64,000 nucleotides of DNA from Micromonospora phaseoli (GCF_900109115.1 NZ_FNYV01000013.1:62001-126000), one strand, 5' to 3'. Shown: positions 1-9,600, counted from the first letter of the stretch. Notes: generated from the letters alone by a model not told the origin. Numbers and translations: made by a program.

Positions 1-1
1 C

Positions 2-898
2 CCCGCCATCGCTGCCACCGTGATCAACCGGCACGGCACCGAGGAGCAGCGCAAGCGTCACCTGCCCGGCCTCGCCGACGGCTCGCAGAAGATCGTCTTC
101 GCGATCACCGAACCGGAGGCCGGCTCGAACTTCCACCGCCTCGCCACGACGGCCCGCCGCGACGGCGACGACTGGGTGCTGTCGGGCCGCAAGTGCTACA
201 TCTCCGGCGTTGACGAGGCCGGTCATGTCCTCGTGGTGGCTCGTACCGAGGACACGGCGAGCGGGAAGCTGAAGCCCGCACTGTTCGTCGTGCCGACCGG
301 AGCCGCCGGGATGACCTGGTCCAAGCTGGACATGGAGATCGTGTCCCCGGAGAACCAGTTCCTGCTCTACCTGGACGAGGTGCGGCTGCCCGCCGACGCG
401 CTGGTCGGCGAGTCCCTGGACGCCGGCCTGCCGGCGCTGTTCTCCGGGCTGAACCCGGAGCGCATCACGGTCGCCGCGATGGGCGCCGGCACCGGCCGGT
501 ACGCCATCGAGCGGGCTTCGGAGTACACCGCGACCCGGTCGGTGTGGGGCGGTCGGACCATCGGCTCGCACCAGGGCGTGTCACATCCGCTGGCGCACGC
601 CGCGGTGCAGGTGGAGCTGGCCCGGCTGATGATCCAGAAGGCCGCGACCCTCTACGACGCCGGCCGCGACCTGGAGGCCGGCATCTCCGCCAACATGGCC
701 AAGTACGCGGCCGGCGAGGCCGCGGCCCTCGCCGTCGACACGGCGGTGCAGGCGCTCGGCGGCGCCGGCATGACCACCGAGTACGGGGTGGCAACGCTGT
801 TGGGGGCGGTCCGGGCGGGCCGGATCGCCCCGGTCAGCCGCGAGATGATCCTCAACTTCGTCGCCCAACACGTACTGGGTCAGGACAAGTCGTACTGA
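2..898 (+). CDS. Acyl-CoA dehydrogenase, C-terminal part (5' end outside window)
   Basis: The reading frame is open to the left edge, so the N-terminus is missing; 298 residues are visible. The fold is that of FAD-dependent acyl-CoA dehydrogenases, which oxidise acyl-CoA at the alpha-beta bond and pass electrons to ETF. Visible marks are the FAD-binding segment FAITEPEAGSNFH, the following beta domain (WVLSGRKCYISG), and the C-terminal helical domain with QALGGAGMTTEYGVATLL. The usual IYEGT segment carrying the catalytic Glu in short-chain enzymes reads APVSREM here, so the subfamily and substrate cannot be assigned. The gene converges on the membrane-protein gene ending at 930, with 31 bp between them. 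Confidence 0.9.
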   Translation, partial: PAIAATVINRHGTEEQRKRHLPGLADGSQKIVFAITEPEAGSNFHRLATTARRDGDDWVLSGRKCYISGVDEAGHVLVVARTEDTASGKLKPALFVVPTGAAGMTWSKLDMEIVSPENQFLLYLDEVRLPADALVGESLDAGLPALFSGLNPERITVAAMGAGTGRYAIERASEYTATRSVWGGRTIGSHQGVSHPLAHAAVQVELARLMIQKAATLYDAGRDLEAGISANMAKYAAGEAAALAVDTAVQALGGAGMTTEYGVATLLGAVRAGRIAPVSREMILNFVAQHVLGQDKSY

Positions 899-929
899 GC
901 GGAGCCTGACCGCCTGCGCCCCGGCACCG

Positions 930-1979
930 TCAACGGCAGGCGGCGTCCATCCGGTGGACCGGGCGTACCCGTCGTCCCAGCCCTTCCAGCAGCGAGTCCT
1001 CGACGTGGAAGTCGTGGATCCGCAGCTGGTGCCGGGGCAGCTCCTCCTCCGAGGGGCAGAGCACCTGGCCGCGTACCTGCTCGACCGGCACGTAGCGCAC
1101 CCCACCGCGCTCCTGAAGGATCACCATGTTGACATCGTCGGTGGTGACCACGTGCCCACGGATCTCCTCGGTCGCCTCGGCGGAGGTGCCGACGGTGGTC
1201 ACGGTGAGCGGCAGCACCGGCGTGCTGATCACCGGCAGCGCCGCCCACGCCAGCACCACCAGCACCGCGAGCTGGGTCACCGAGGCGAGCGGCCGGATCA
1301 CCACCCCGGGCAGCGGCCCGGCGACGAAGAGGGCCAGCAGCGGCGGTACGACCAGCAGCAGGATCGGCAGCGTCGCCCCCTCCCGCCAGGCGATGCGCAG
1401 CGTCGGCAGGAGCAGCCACAGGTAGCCGGCGTACCCCGCCGCGACGATCAGAGCGCGCACCACGGGGTGTTCGTGCAGGCGTTCCGGGCGGAGCTGGAAC
1501 GCCGCGGCCAAGGTGGGCAGCAGCAGTGGTAGGTACAGCAGCGGCCAGGTGACCAGGGCGATCAGGAAACTCGCCGTCACGAACCAGCTCGGCGTGATCT
1601 CCATCCACCGGGCCAGCAGCGGCCGGCGGGGCATTCCGTGCGCGCTGGCGGCGAGCACGCCGCCGAGTGCGAACACCGCGACCAGCACGGTGGAGAGCAG
1701 GCGGGCCGCCGTGGTGAGGAAGCCGGCGAGCAGGTTGACCGGCCCCACATTGGCTACCAGCAGCAGCGTCGTCTGCAGCTCACCGCCGGCCTCCACGCCG
1801 AGTCGCAGGACCGAGAAGATCGCCGGTACGCCGACCACGGCCGTCCAGAACGACTGGCTGGCCCGCGCCCGGCGCTCCACCTGGTCCCAGCCACCGGCCG
1901 CCGTCCCGGTCGGCTCGGCGGACGGTGGCCCGACGTCGGTGGCGGGTTCACTGCGAGTGGTCGCCGCCGCCGTGCTCAT
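930..1979 (-). CDS. Polytopic membrane protein coupled to a solute-binding lipoprotein
   Basis: A 349-residue protein with a polar N-terminal tail, then about six to eight hydrophobic segments (for example QTTLLLVANVGPVNLLAGFL, WFVTASFLIALVTWPLLYLP), and a soluble tail of about 75 residues starting near VVTTDDVNMVIL. I do not recognise the family. The ATG overlaps the stop codon of the binding-protein gene (ATGA), so the two are almost certainly translated together and act together. No ABC ATPase or typical permease signature is present. By analogy with the mycobacterial GlnH/GlnX pair, it could be a receptor that senses a bound amino acid outside the cell, but that is inference. The start was chosen because of the ATGA overlap. 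Confidence 0.7.
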   Translation of the reverse strand: MSTAAATTRSEPATDVGPPSAEPTGTAAGGWDQVERRARASQSFWTAVVGVPAIFSVLRLGVEAGGELQTTLLLVANVGPVNLLAGFLTTAARLLSTVLVAVFALGGVLAASAHGMPRRPLLARWMEITPSWFVTASFLIALVTWPLLYLPLLLPTLAAAFQLRPERLHEHPVVRALIVAAGYAGYLWLLLPTLRIAWREGATLPILLLVVPPLLALFVAGPLPGVVIRPLASVTQLAVLVVLAWAALPVISTPVLPLTVTTVGTSAEATEEIRGHVVTTDDVNMVILQERGGVRYVPVEQVRGQVLCPSEEELPRHQLRIHDFHVEDSLLEGLGRRVRPVHRMDAACR

Positions 1980-2917
1980 CGCTGGGGCACCTTGTCGTCG
2001 AAGTCGACCAGCTCCGGCACGTCCAGCGGCGGCGGCTGCCGCTTCTCGACCCGCAGCCACGGCCCCAGCGTCCGGTTGTAAGCGGTCTGCCATGGGCTGG
2101 CTTCCCCCTTGAGCCCCTGTTGGTAACTCTTGTGCAGGAAGTACGCCACCAGGTCGCGCAGCGCCGGGTCGCCGATCGGCACGCCCACGCCGAGCAGTTC
2201 GCTGGTGCCGAACGGCATGTCGACGATCTCGAAGTCCTTGGGGTGGCGGGCCATGAAACCGGCGAGGATCGTCAGGTCGGAGCTGACCGCGTCGTACCTG
2301 CCGGCCCGGATGCCCTTGACGCAGTCCCGGACGTCCTTGACCACCAGCATCGGGACCTGGTGTTCCTCCAGCTCGGCCTCGCTTGTCGAGCCGCCGCTGG
2401 TGCAGATCTTGTACTTCGGGTTGCGCAGGTCCTCGATGGTGCGGATCGTGTCCCGGTGTCGGGTCGGGATCAGCACCTCCTGCGTGGTGACGAAGTACGG
2501 CCCGGCGAAGCTGACGTGCTTCTTACGATCCTCGGTGATGGAGAAGCTGGAGACGACGAGGTCGACGATGCCGCCCTGGAGGGCGGGAATCCGGTCCTCG
2601 GTGGACACGCTGACGAACTCGATGCGGTGGTCGCCCACGTAGCCGAGGGAAGCGGCGATGTAGCGGGCGATCTCGACGTCGAAACCGACATGGACGCCGT
2701 TGCGTACCTCGCCCATCAACGGCTCGTCCTCCGCCACTCCGATCCGCAGGACGGGCTGGCCCCAGATGTGCGACTCGCGGAGCTTCTCCTGCACGGAGGG
2801 CAGCTCCGGCTCCTGTCGGCTGTCACAGCCGGCCGCCGCGCCGAGCAGCAGCGTCAGCGCCACGGCGGCGGTGGTGGCGACCGAGCGGTACCGGAACCTG
2901 GAAACGCTTTCGCCCAC
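1976..2917 (-). CDS. Glutamate/glutamine-type solute-binding lipoprotein (SBP_bac_3)
   Basis: The protein has 313 residues. The N-terminus has basic residues, a hydrophobic stretch and a lipobox-like AAAGC, so it is probably exported and lipid-anchored, although the -3 residue is Ala rather than Leu. The rest matches family 3 extracellular binding proteins: GVAEDEPLMG, VGFDVEIARYIAASLG, DLVVSSFSITEDRKKHVSFA and GPYFVTTQEVLIP. It should bind a small amino acid in the cell wall space. The start is GTG at 2917, with GAGGTGG a few bases upstream. No permease or ATPase gene follows; the only partner is the overlapping membrane-protein gene. It may be a sensor rather than an uptake component. Confidence 0.85.
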   Translation of the reverse strand: MGESVSRFRYRSVATTAAVALTLLLGAAAGCDSRQEPELPSVQEKLRESHIWGQPVLRIGVAEDEPLMGEVRNGVHVGFDVEIARYIAASLGYVGDHRIEFVSVSTEDRIPALQGGIVDLVVSSFSITEDRKKHVSFAGPYFVTTQEVLIPTRHRDTIRTIEDLRNPKYKICTSGGSTSEAELEEHQVPMLVVKDVRDCVKGIRAGRYDAVSSDLTILAGFMARHPKDFEIVDMPFGTSELLGVGVPIGDPALRDLVAYFLHKSYQQGLKGEASPWQTAYNRTLGPWLRVEKRQPPPLDVPELVDFDDKVPQR

Positions 2918-2991
2918 TGGCCACCTCGCTACGTGTCGGAGTCCATACGACACCGACAGTAATAACCGCTGTCCAGAGGGGCGGAACAGCC

Positions 2992-3606
2992 TCAGCGGTC
3001 GGTGAGGTTGATCAGCGACAGTAGATGGGCGACCAGGGTGACAGGGACACCGAAGGCGGGGACGAGGCTCATCGGCAGGGTGGACATGAGTCCGGTGTCG
3101 ACATCGGCGAGCAGGACACCGGCCGGGCTGGCCGAGTAGAGGACGCCGAGGGCGACGGCCAGGAGGAGATCGGCGATACCCACGGCCGTCCACACGACGA
3201 ACAGTCGGTCGGCGCGATCGACCACGAAGAGCGCCACCAGCGGCGCGGTCAGCCCGATGGCCACATCGCCGAGGCCGGCGGGCAGGGCGAAGCCGGCGGG
3301 CAGGGCGTCGACGGCGGCGAGCGCCAAGAACGCCAGTCCGGCGACCCGCCAGGTCTGCAGGAGGGTGAGGAACCGTAGGTCGATGCCGCGGGCCCAGGCG
3401 CGGAATCGCGACGAACGCAGACCGAGGATGAGCACGACGAGCGGCGGGGCACCGGCGGCGAGCGCGAGGACCACCGGCGGCTCTCCGGGTGGCGTACGGA
3501 AGGCGCCCAGGGCGCTCGCGGCGAGCGCGGCACTGAACCAACCGGCGGCGATGACCGCGGCCGGGGTGGACCTCCAGGGAGACCGGGTACGTGTTGGTGC
3601 CGCCAT
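2992..3606 (-). CDS. Small polytopic membrane protein, divergent from an HxlR regulator
   Basis: A 204-residue protein with about six hydrophobic segments (AAVIAAGWFSAALAASALGA, VVLALAAGAPPLVVLILG, VAGLAFLALAAVDALPAG and others). I do not recognise the family. The ATG at 3606 is preceded by CTGGAGGGGC, a clear ribosome site. The gene starts 77 bp from the HxlR-type regulator on the other strand, and two similar palindromes lie between them. This is the usual layout for a regulator controlling its neighbour, so the protein is probably repressed or induced by that regulator. Confidence 0.7.
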   Translation of the reverse strand: MAAPTRTRSPWRSTPAAVIAAGWFSAALAASALGAFRTPPGEPPVVLALAAGAPPLVVLILGLRSSRFRAWARGIDLRFLTLLQTWRVAGLAFLALAAVDALPAGFALPAGLGDVAIGLTAPLVALFVVDRADRLFVVWTAVGIADLLLAVALGVLYSASPAGVLLADVDTGLMSTLPMSLVPAFGVPVTLVAHLLSLINLTDR

Positions 3607-3619
3607 CGCCCCTCCAGTT

Positions 3620-3668
3620 ACTTTTGTTTTGCAAGCGACTGTAGGGGCGTAGCTTGTACAGTGCAAGT
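3620..3668. promoter_or_regulatory. Two candidate HxlR operator palindromes
   Basis: Two 17-bp sites with the same design sit between the divergent starts: 3620-3636 (ACTTTTGTTTTGCAAGC) and 3652-3668 (GCTTGTACAGTGCAAGT). Each pairs CTT near its left end with CAAG on the right, and their centres are 32 bp apart, about three helical turns. This is the expected arrangement for two regulator dimers on one face of the DNA. Assignment to the adjacent HxlR gene is inference from position. Confidence 0.5.
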
Positions 3669-3683
3669 GACCAGGAGGTGCGA

Positions 3684-4037
3684 ATGCCATCGGCCCGGAG
3701 CCCGGCACCCCGCTCGGACTGCGCGATCGCCGGCACGCTGGATCTCGTCGGCGACAGGTGGTCCCTGCTCATCGTGCGCGACCTGCTGTTCCGAGGCGAC
3801 CTGCGCTTCGCGGACCTGGCAGCCTCAGCCGAGGGGGCACCGACGAACACACTCACAGATCGACTGCGCCGACTGGAAGAGTGCGGGATCCTCGCTCGCC
3901 GCCCCTACAGTGAACGACCCCGGCGGCACGAATATCGACTGACCGAGCGCGGCCGGGACCTCGCCCCGGTCCTGGACGCCATCGCGACCTGGGGAACCGC
4001 TCACCTACCCGGCACCCGACGGCTCGACGGCGGGTGA
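3684..4037 (+). CDS. HxlR-family winged-helix transcriptional regulator
   Basis: A 117-residue protein of the usual HxlR length and pattern: CAIAGTLDLVGDRWSLLIVR, then the winged helix with FADLAASAEGAPTNTLTDRL (recognition helix) and the wing RRPYSERPRRHEYRLTERG. The family binds DNA as dimers and often responds to electrophiles or metabolites through cysteines; here one Cys is near the N-terminus and one in LEECGIL. The start is ATG 3684, because AGGAGGTGCGA precedes it; the in-frame ATG at 3654 would lie inside the second palindrome. It is probably autoregulated and controls the divergent membrane-protein gene. Confidence 0.88.
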   Translation: MPSARSPAPRSDCAIAGTLDLVGDRWSLLIVRDLLFRGDLRFADLAASAEGAPTNTLTDRLRRLEECGILARRPYSERPRRHEYRLTERGRDLAPVLDAIATWGTAHLPGTRRLDGG

Positions 4038-4115
4038 ACCGACGCCTGGCGTGATGACCCATTCACGCTGCGTGTAGATGTTGTCTACTGTTTCGGATCC
4101 CGCCCGCGACCACCG

Positions 4116-4144
4116 TTGACAGATCGGCAATCTCCGACATTCTG
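4116..4144 (+). promoter_or_regulatory. Possible leaderless promoter for the 4150 gene
   Basis: A perfect -35 hexamer TTGACA (4116-4121) is followed after 16 bp by CATTCT (4138-4143). The GTG start of the next gene lies six bases further on, so the transcript would begin at or near the start codon, as is common in actinobacteria. The gene also lacks a good ribosome site, which fits a leaderless message. The -10 match is only moderate. Confidence 0.35.
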
Positions 4145-4149
4145 GACGG

Positions 4150-4485
4150 GTGAGACGGTTCCCCGGACCTGACGCACGGACCGTGGCGACGGTCGCGGCG
4201 CTCGGGGCACTCTGGCTGCTGATCGTGCTGATCGCCGGGCGCCGACAGGACCTGCTGGGCGTCGCCATGGCCCTGCTCTGCGTCCTGCTCGCCACCGTCG
4301 CAGGTGTGGCCGTGACCGCCGCCCGGCAGCGCGACGCCGACGGCCGACCAGGTCCGGGTGGGCCCTCCGTCCACGCGGCGGTCGAGCCGCCCGGCGTCGA
4401 CGCGGACACGCTGGAGACACTGGGCGACCGTGAAGCGATCCGTGCGATGCGGGACCGTCACCGCCGCGACGACCGCAGCCGCTGA
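4150..4485 (+). CDS. Small two-helix membrane protein, unknown function
   Basis: A 111-residue protein. Two adjacent hydrophobic helices occupy about residues 10-55 (VATVAALGALWLLIVLIAG and LLGVAMALLCVLLATVAGVA), followed by a charged cytoplasmic-looking tail ending RDRHRRDDRSR. I do not recognise the family. The GTG start has no evident ribosome site; see the promoter entry just upstream. It converges on the Ser/Thr kinase gene with 31 bp between them. Confidence 0.55.
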   Translation: MRRFPGPDARTVATVAALGALWLLIVLIAGRRQDLLGVAMALLCVLLATVAGVAVTAARQRDADGRPGPGGPSVHAAVEPPGVDADTLETLGDREAIRAMRDRHRRDDRSR

Positions 4486-4516
4486 CCAATCGCACGGCGA
4501 CGCCGGTCGGGGGCGG

Positions 4517-5968
4517 TCAGCCGCTGGTCAGAGTGGGTGAAGCCAGCCCATCGAGGCCCCGCCCGGCCAGGCACCGGTAGGTACGGTCGATGTCGCCGTC
4601 GGGCGGCGGCAGCACCTCAAGATTCCAACCGGCCGTCTGCCGCAGCCCGCTGAACCTCTGGAACGTCCCTTCGTTGCAGACCCGGCGCACCGCCGGATCC
4701 GCAACGATCTCGTCGTGGCCGGCATCGACCAGTGCGGCGGGCAACTGCCCCTGGGCGTAGCTCTCCCAGGTGTGCCGGGCATCGCAGGGCACCCGGCTCG
4801 CCTCGGCCCGCTGGCCACGCACCTGCACCGGCCCGAAGCACTCCAGCTCCGGCGCGCACTGAGCGCCGTCGGGCAGCGCCCCCGGCAGGGTGGCACAGCC
4901 CGGACGGAGCACGCCGGTCGCCGCCGGGCGGGCCGGAAGGGTGGGCTGCGACGACGGCACACCACCGGCTGCCCAGGCGCCGACACCCGCCGACGCGGCG
5001 AGCGCCACCACGGCCGCGGCACCCAGGAACCAACGTCGCCGGCGGTGACGTTCGGTGGAGCTCTCCGTGGGGGTCGCCGCAGCCTTCCCTGGGTGGCCGG
5101 CGGCATTGCCGGTCGGTGCGCCCATGCCAGCGGGCGTCGGGGTGTCCAGCGACAGATTGGTGAGCAGGTCGCGCAGCTCCGCGGCGGAGGGCCGGTCGCC
5201 GGGATCGTTGGCCATGCCGGCGCGCAGCACGTCGACCAGCCCTTCGGGGATGCCCGGCAGGTTGGGGATCGGCTGGTGGAACATCTCCATGACCGTGACC
5301 AGGCTCGGATTGCGCTCGGCCTGCCAGCGGGGCGGTCGCCCGTGCATGACCGCGTAGAGGGTGGCGCAGAGTGCGTACACGTCGACGGCCGGCGACGGCG
5401 GGCTGTGGCTGAACATCTCCGGCGGCGCGTACGCCGGAGTGAGCACCTCCAGAGCGACGGACGCGTCCCGCATCTCGGCGACCACGGCCAGCCCGAAGTC
5501 GGCCAGCACCGCCGAGTTGAAGTGCGAGTGCAGGATGTTGGCCGGCTTCACATCGCGGTGCAGCACGCCGGCGGCGTGCGAGTGTGCGATCGCATCCGCG
5601 ATCTTGATGCCCAGGTCACGGGCCTCGGCGGCACCCAGCGGCGAGTTCCGCATCCGCTCGGCGTACGACCCGTCGCAGAGTTCCATGATCAGGTAGGGGT
5701 GCTGGTCGATGGTCACCCCGACGTCGAACAGGTCGACCACGTGCGGGTGGGACGACATCCGGCCGGCCGCGCGCGCCTCGCGCAGGAAACGCGCCTGGTC
5801 CCGCTCGCTGACCAACGTCCGGTTCTCCACCTTGACCGCGACCTCACGACCCACCGAGATCTGGGTGGCGCGGTAGACCGTGGCGTAACCGCCCCGGGCA
5901 AAGACCTGCAAGTCGGTCAGACCGGGCACGATGGGCGTCGGCAGGGCGCCGGGCGGGGTGTCGGTCAC
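4517..5968 (-). CDS. Membrane Ser/Thr protein kinase (PknB-type) with extracellular Cys-containing domain
   Basis: A 483-residue protein, counted from a GTG start. The kinase domain (about residues 18-280) has ARGGYATVY for the glycine loop, AVKVE with the ATP-binding Lys at 46, HRDVKPANIL at 137-146, DFGLA and the substrate-side APPEMF, so it looks active. A charged linker leads to one membrane helix (FLGAAAVVALAASAGVGAWA). The extracellular part of about 120 residues has several cysteines (RPGCATLPG, CFGPVQ, VPCDARHTWE, YRCLAG) and resembles the septum-formation (Septum_form) type of domain rather than PASTA repeats. Starts at GTG 5968 or ATG 6013 are both possible; the second would overlap the upstream gene by 14 bp. 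The gene is co-directional with the 6000-6500 membrane gene. Confidence 0.88.
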   Translation of the reverse strand: MTDTPPGALPTPIVPGLTDLQVFARGGYATVYRATQISVGREVAVKVENRTLVSERDQARFLREARAAGRMSSHPHVVDLFDVGVTIDQHPYLIMELCDGSYAERMRNSPLGAAEARDLGIKIADAIAHSHAAGVLHRDVKPANILHSHFNSAVLADFGLAVVAEMRDASVALEVLTPAYAPPEMFSHSPPSPAVDVYALCATLYAVMHGRPPRWQAERNPSLVTVMEMFHQPIPNLPGIPEGLVDVLRAGMANDPGDRPSAAELRDLLTNLSLDTPTPAGMGAPTGNAAGHPGKAAATPTESSTERHRRRRWFLGAAAVVALAASAGVGAWAAGGVPSSQPTLPARPAATGVLRPGCATLPGALPDGAQCAPELECFGPVQVRGQRAEASRVPCDARHTWESYAQGQLPAALVDAGHDEIVADPAVRRVCNEGTFQRFSGLRQTAGWNLEVLPPPDGDIDRTYRCLAGRGLDGLASPTLTSG

Positions 5969-5999
5969 AACTTCGAAAATACCGAATGGGGCCGGCGGC

Positions 6000-6500
6000 T
6001 CAGCGAACCGCATCGGTGGCCGGTCCCACGCCCGACGTCTCGGCGCCGCTCCGGTCGCCCGGCAGCGGCTCGTCAGCGGTCGATCCGGCACCGCCCGAAG
6101 CGCTACGGCGGGCGTCCCACCAGAGCCCGGCAGCGGTGGCCAGCGCGCCCACGCCCTCCCAGGCCGCCACCCCGAAGAACCCGCCCGGTGCGACGTCGGC
6201 CAGCACCGCGAGGGTGAAGACCGTGAACGTCACCAGCCGGAAAACGACCGTGAAGCGGTAGAAGGCGCGCCATTCGGTGGCGGTGGCCAGCAGGTAGTAG
6301 ACCCCCATGTTGAACGAGGCCATCGACGATGCCGTCACGAACACACCGGTGTGGTCGCCGGGCGCGCGGGTCTCCGGAATCTCGAAGCCGATCATCCGCA
6401 GCAGCGCCTCCGGCCAGAGCAGGCCGACCGCGCCCATCACCAGCGCCAGCACGCCGAACACCGCGATCGTCCAACCCGCGACCGAACGCGGCAGCCTCAT
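6000..6500 (-). CDS. Four-helix membrane protein upstream of kinase
   Basis: A 166-residue protein with about four hydrophobic segments (SVAGWTIAVFGVLALVMGAV, VTASSMASFNMGVYYLLATA, LVTFTVFTLAVLADVAPG, VAAWEGVGALATAAGLWW) and a polar, disordered C-terminal tail. I do not recognise the family. The start at 6500 was preferred over the ATG at 6524 because GGGGAGGGCTCAG stands directly before it. It lies 31 bp upstream of the kinase gene (from its GTG start) and is probably cotranscribed with it; a link in function is not shown. Confidence 0.65.
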   Translation of the reverse strand: MRLPRSVAGWTIAVFGVLALVMGAVGLLWPEALLRMIGFEIPETRAPGDHTGVFVTASSMASFNMGVYYLLATATEWRAFYRFTVVFRLVTFTVFTLAVLADVAPGGFFGVAAWEGVGALATAAGLWWDARRSASGGAGSTADEPLPGDRSGAETSGVGPATDAVR

Positions 6501-6691
6501 CTGAGCCCTCCCCATCGACGGCACGACCGTCGACGTCGACGGCCGCGTGCAACTGCCACGCTAGCGGCCGCCCCCGACATGCCACATCCCCGAAACCGCC
6601 AGATCCGCATTGGTCACGCATCGACCGGACGAATCAGGCCGCACCGACCGCCGGACGGTCAAGGTAGACCCGGCAGGCGCGGGAGGAGGAG

Positions 6692-9600
6692 TCAGCCGGG
6701 GATGCGCAGCCGGGTGTGCAACGCCTCGGCGGCGGCCCGCTCGCTGCGCTGCTCGGTGGCGTACGCCAGGCGAACCGCATCCTCGGCGCTGGCCAACGCC
6801 TCCGCCGCTCGCCCGCAGGCGGCCAGCGCCTCGGCGAGGACGCTCATCGCGATCACCTGGCTGCGGACGTCCTCGGCCGGCAGGTTCACCGCCCGACGGG
6901 CCCAGTCCAGCGCCTGCTCCCGCTGCCCGTGAGCGAGCAGGGCCGAGGCGTAACGCGCCATCGACTGCCGACGGGAGAAGAGCAGCGACGGCGTGGTGGC
7001 GGCCGCGGTGGCGACCGGGGCCAGCAGGCCGACCGCCATGCCGGAGTCGCCGGCCGCCAGCCGGGCCGTCGCCAGCAGCACCCGGGGGGCCACCTGTGCG
7101 GGCGCCTGCGGGTTGTGCGGCTCCACGCTGGTCAGCACCGCCCGGGCGTCCCGCTCGGCGGCGGCCACGTCACCCATGTCCAGGGCGACGAAGCCACGCA
7201 GTGTGCCGGCCATCCCGGTGAGCAGCGGATGGGCCGTCCGGTGGCCGTAGGAGAGCGCGTCGGTGAGCAGGTCGGCGGCGTGCTCCGGCTCACCCAGCCC
7301 TCGGGCGACCACGCCGCGGACCACCAGCGCGAAGCCCTGCCCCCAGTCGTCGGAGGCGGCGGCGAAGTCCCGGTAGGCCCGCCGGGCCTCGCGGTCGGCG
7401 TCGACCAGCTCACCCAACTCGGCATTCGCGTACGCGTCGACGGCCCGCAGGGTGCCGACCGCCCACGCCTCGCCGACCCGCTCGCCGAAGGGCAGGAAGA
7501 TCCGGGCCAGTCGACGTGCCTCCCGCAGCCGGCCGGCGAGCAGCCGGGCGAAGGCGGTGGTGCCGCGCAGCCACGCCCGGCCATACGGGTCCTTCAGCTC
7601 GGCGAAGAGCCGGGCGGCCCGGCCGAGCACCGCGTCCGTGCCGGCGAAGTCGCCCCGGGTGGTGGTCACCCAGGCCAGGTTCTGCAACGACCACGCCTGC
7701 CCTCGGCGGTCCCGCACACCCAGGCTGACCTGGTAGGCGGCGGCGAGCCGACTGCTCGCCTGGCCCAGCCGCCCGGCCAGGAAGTCCGCCATGCCGAGCC
7801 GGCGCATCGCCGACGCCCGCAGGGCCGGCAGCTCGGCATCGGTGGCCACCTGCAACGCCTCCCGCCAGCAGGACTCGGCCCGCCGCAGGTCGCCCATCGC
7901 CTGCTGGGCCTGCCCGGCGAGCAGCAGCGCACCGGCCCGGGTCGCCGCGTCCCCGGCGTTGGCAGCGATCTTCTCAGCGGAGGCCAGCGCGTCGGCGGCC
8001 CGCCCGACCTGCAACAACGCCCGGGCATGGACCACCCGGTCAACCGCCGGTACGCCGTCGCGGGCCAGTTCGGCGGCGCGTTCGGCGTACTCGACGGCGA
8101 GTATCGGCTCACCCGCGTGCAGTGACCGGCGGGTGGCCCGACCGAGCGCGGCGACGCCCAGCGGCGCGACCGCTCGGGCCGGTGCGTCCGGACGCAGCGT
8201 GACCGCGTCGGCCAGCACGGTGGCCCGTTCGACGTGCTCGGCCACGAAGTCGTCCCGGGCCGCCTCACTGAAGCCACCTGGGCCACTCGCGACGGCGACC
8301 GGGCCGCTCGGGGGCCCGACCGGGTCGGCGGGACCAGCTGCCGGAGCCGCCCAACGGGCCAGCGCGGCGTGCCGCTCGGCCAGCTCCGCCTTGCTGATCC
8401 CGGAGTACGCGGCCTCCCGCATCAGCGGCGTGGCGAACGCGTACCCGCTGCGGGTGCGGTGCAGCATCCGGCGTTGCAGCAGCTCCTCGACCGCGCGCTC
8501 CAGCTCGACGGCGGCGACCGCGGCCGGGCGGCCGTCCCGGCCGGACCGCTGTTCCCGCAGCGCCTCCAACGCGCCGTCGGGCACCGTGTCACCGACCACC
8601 GCGGCGTCCCGCAACACCGAGCGCGCCTCGGCGGGCAGCGCGTCGATCCGGGCGGCCAGCACCGCCGCGAGATCACGGGAGAGCAGCCGGCTGCCCAGTG
8701 AACCGGGGGCCAGCCGCCAGTTGTTGCCCATGCCGGCGGTGAGCGCGCCGCGCTCCATCAACAGGGTGATCAGCTCGGCCAGGTAGAACGGGTTGCCCTG
8801 GGCGGTGGCGAGCAGACGGTCGGTGTCGGCCTGGGCCAGTCGCCCACCGCCGAGGTAGCTGGTCAGCAGCCGGGACGCGTCAGCGCCGCGCAGTGGCGGC
8901 AGCGGCTGCACCTCGGCGTCCGCGACCCGGGCCAGGGTGCCGGCGGTCCGGACGAGCTCGGGCCGGCCGAGCAGCAGCACCAGTACCGGCCCGGTGAGCC
9001 GGGACAGCGTCACCTCCAGCGCCCGGATGGTCTCGGCGGTGGCGTCGTGCAGGTCGTCCACCACCATCACCAGCGGCGCCTCCTCGGCGAGCGCACTGAG
9101 CAGGTCGGCCACCGCGTTGGGCACCGCGTCGGCGTCGACCGACGGCTGGGCGCTGCCCCACTCACCCTGGTCGGTGGGGCTGCCGGCGGGCAGTTCGGCG
9201 TACCCGAGCAGGGCCAGCAACTGGTCGACGGCGACTGGTGCGGGTTCGGTGCGGGCGCGGCTGAGCCGCTGCCCGAGCCGGCGCAACCGCTCCTCGACGG
9301 CCGGGCGGGTGACCGCGGTGGCCGCGTCGTTGGGCAGGCCCGTGGCGGCCCGCACCAGGTCGGCGAGGGGTGCGAGCCGACGACGCTCGCCGAACGCGGC
9401 GCAGCGTACCGAGAGGACCCGCGCTCCGGTGTGCGCGGCGTACCGCCCGGCACCCACGTCGTAGCCGGCGGCGAGGCGTTCCACCTCGGCGGCGAACCGG
9501 GACTTGCCGATGCCCGCCTCGGCGGTCATCAGCAGCACCCGGGGCTCACCGCGGTCGATCACCTCGGCGAGCCGGCCGGCAACCCGACCGATCTCGGTCT

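Noticed and set aside
930..2917. Complete ABC amino-acid importer
   Set aside because: No ATPase or EAA-type permease is encoded; the membrane partner lacks an EAA loop.
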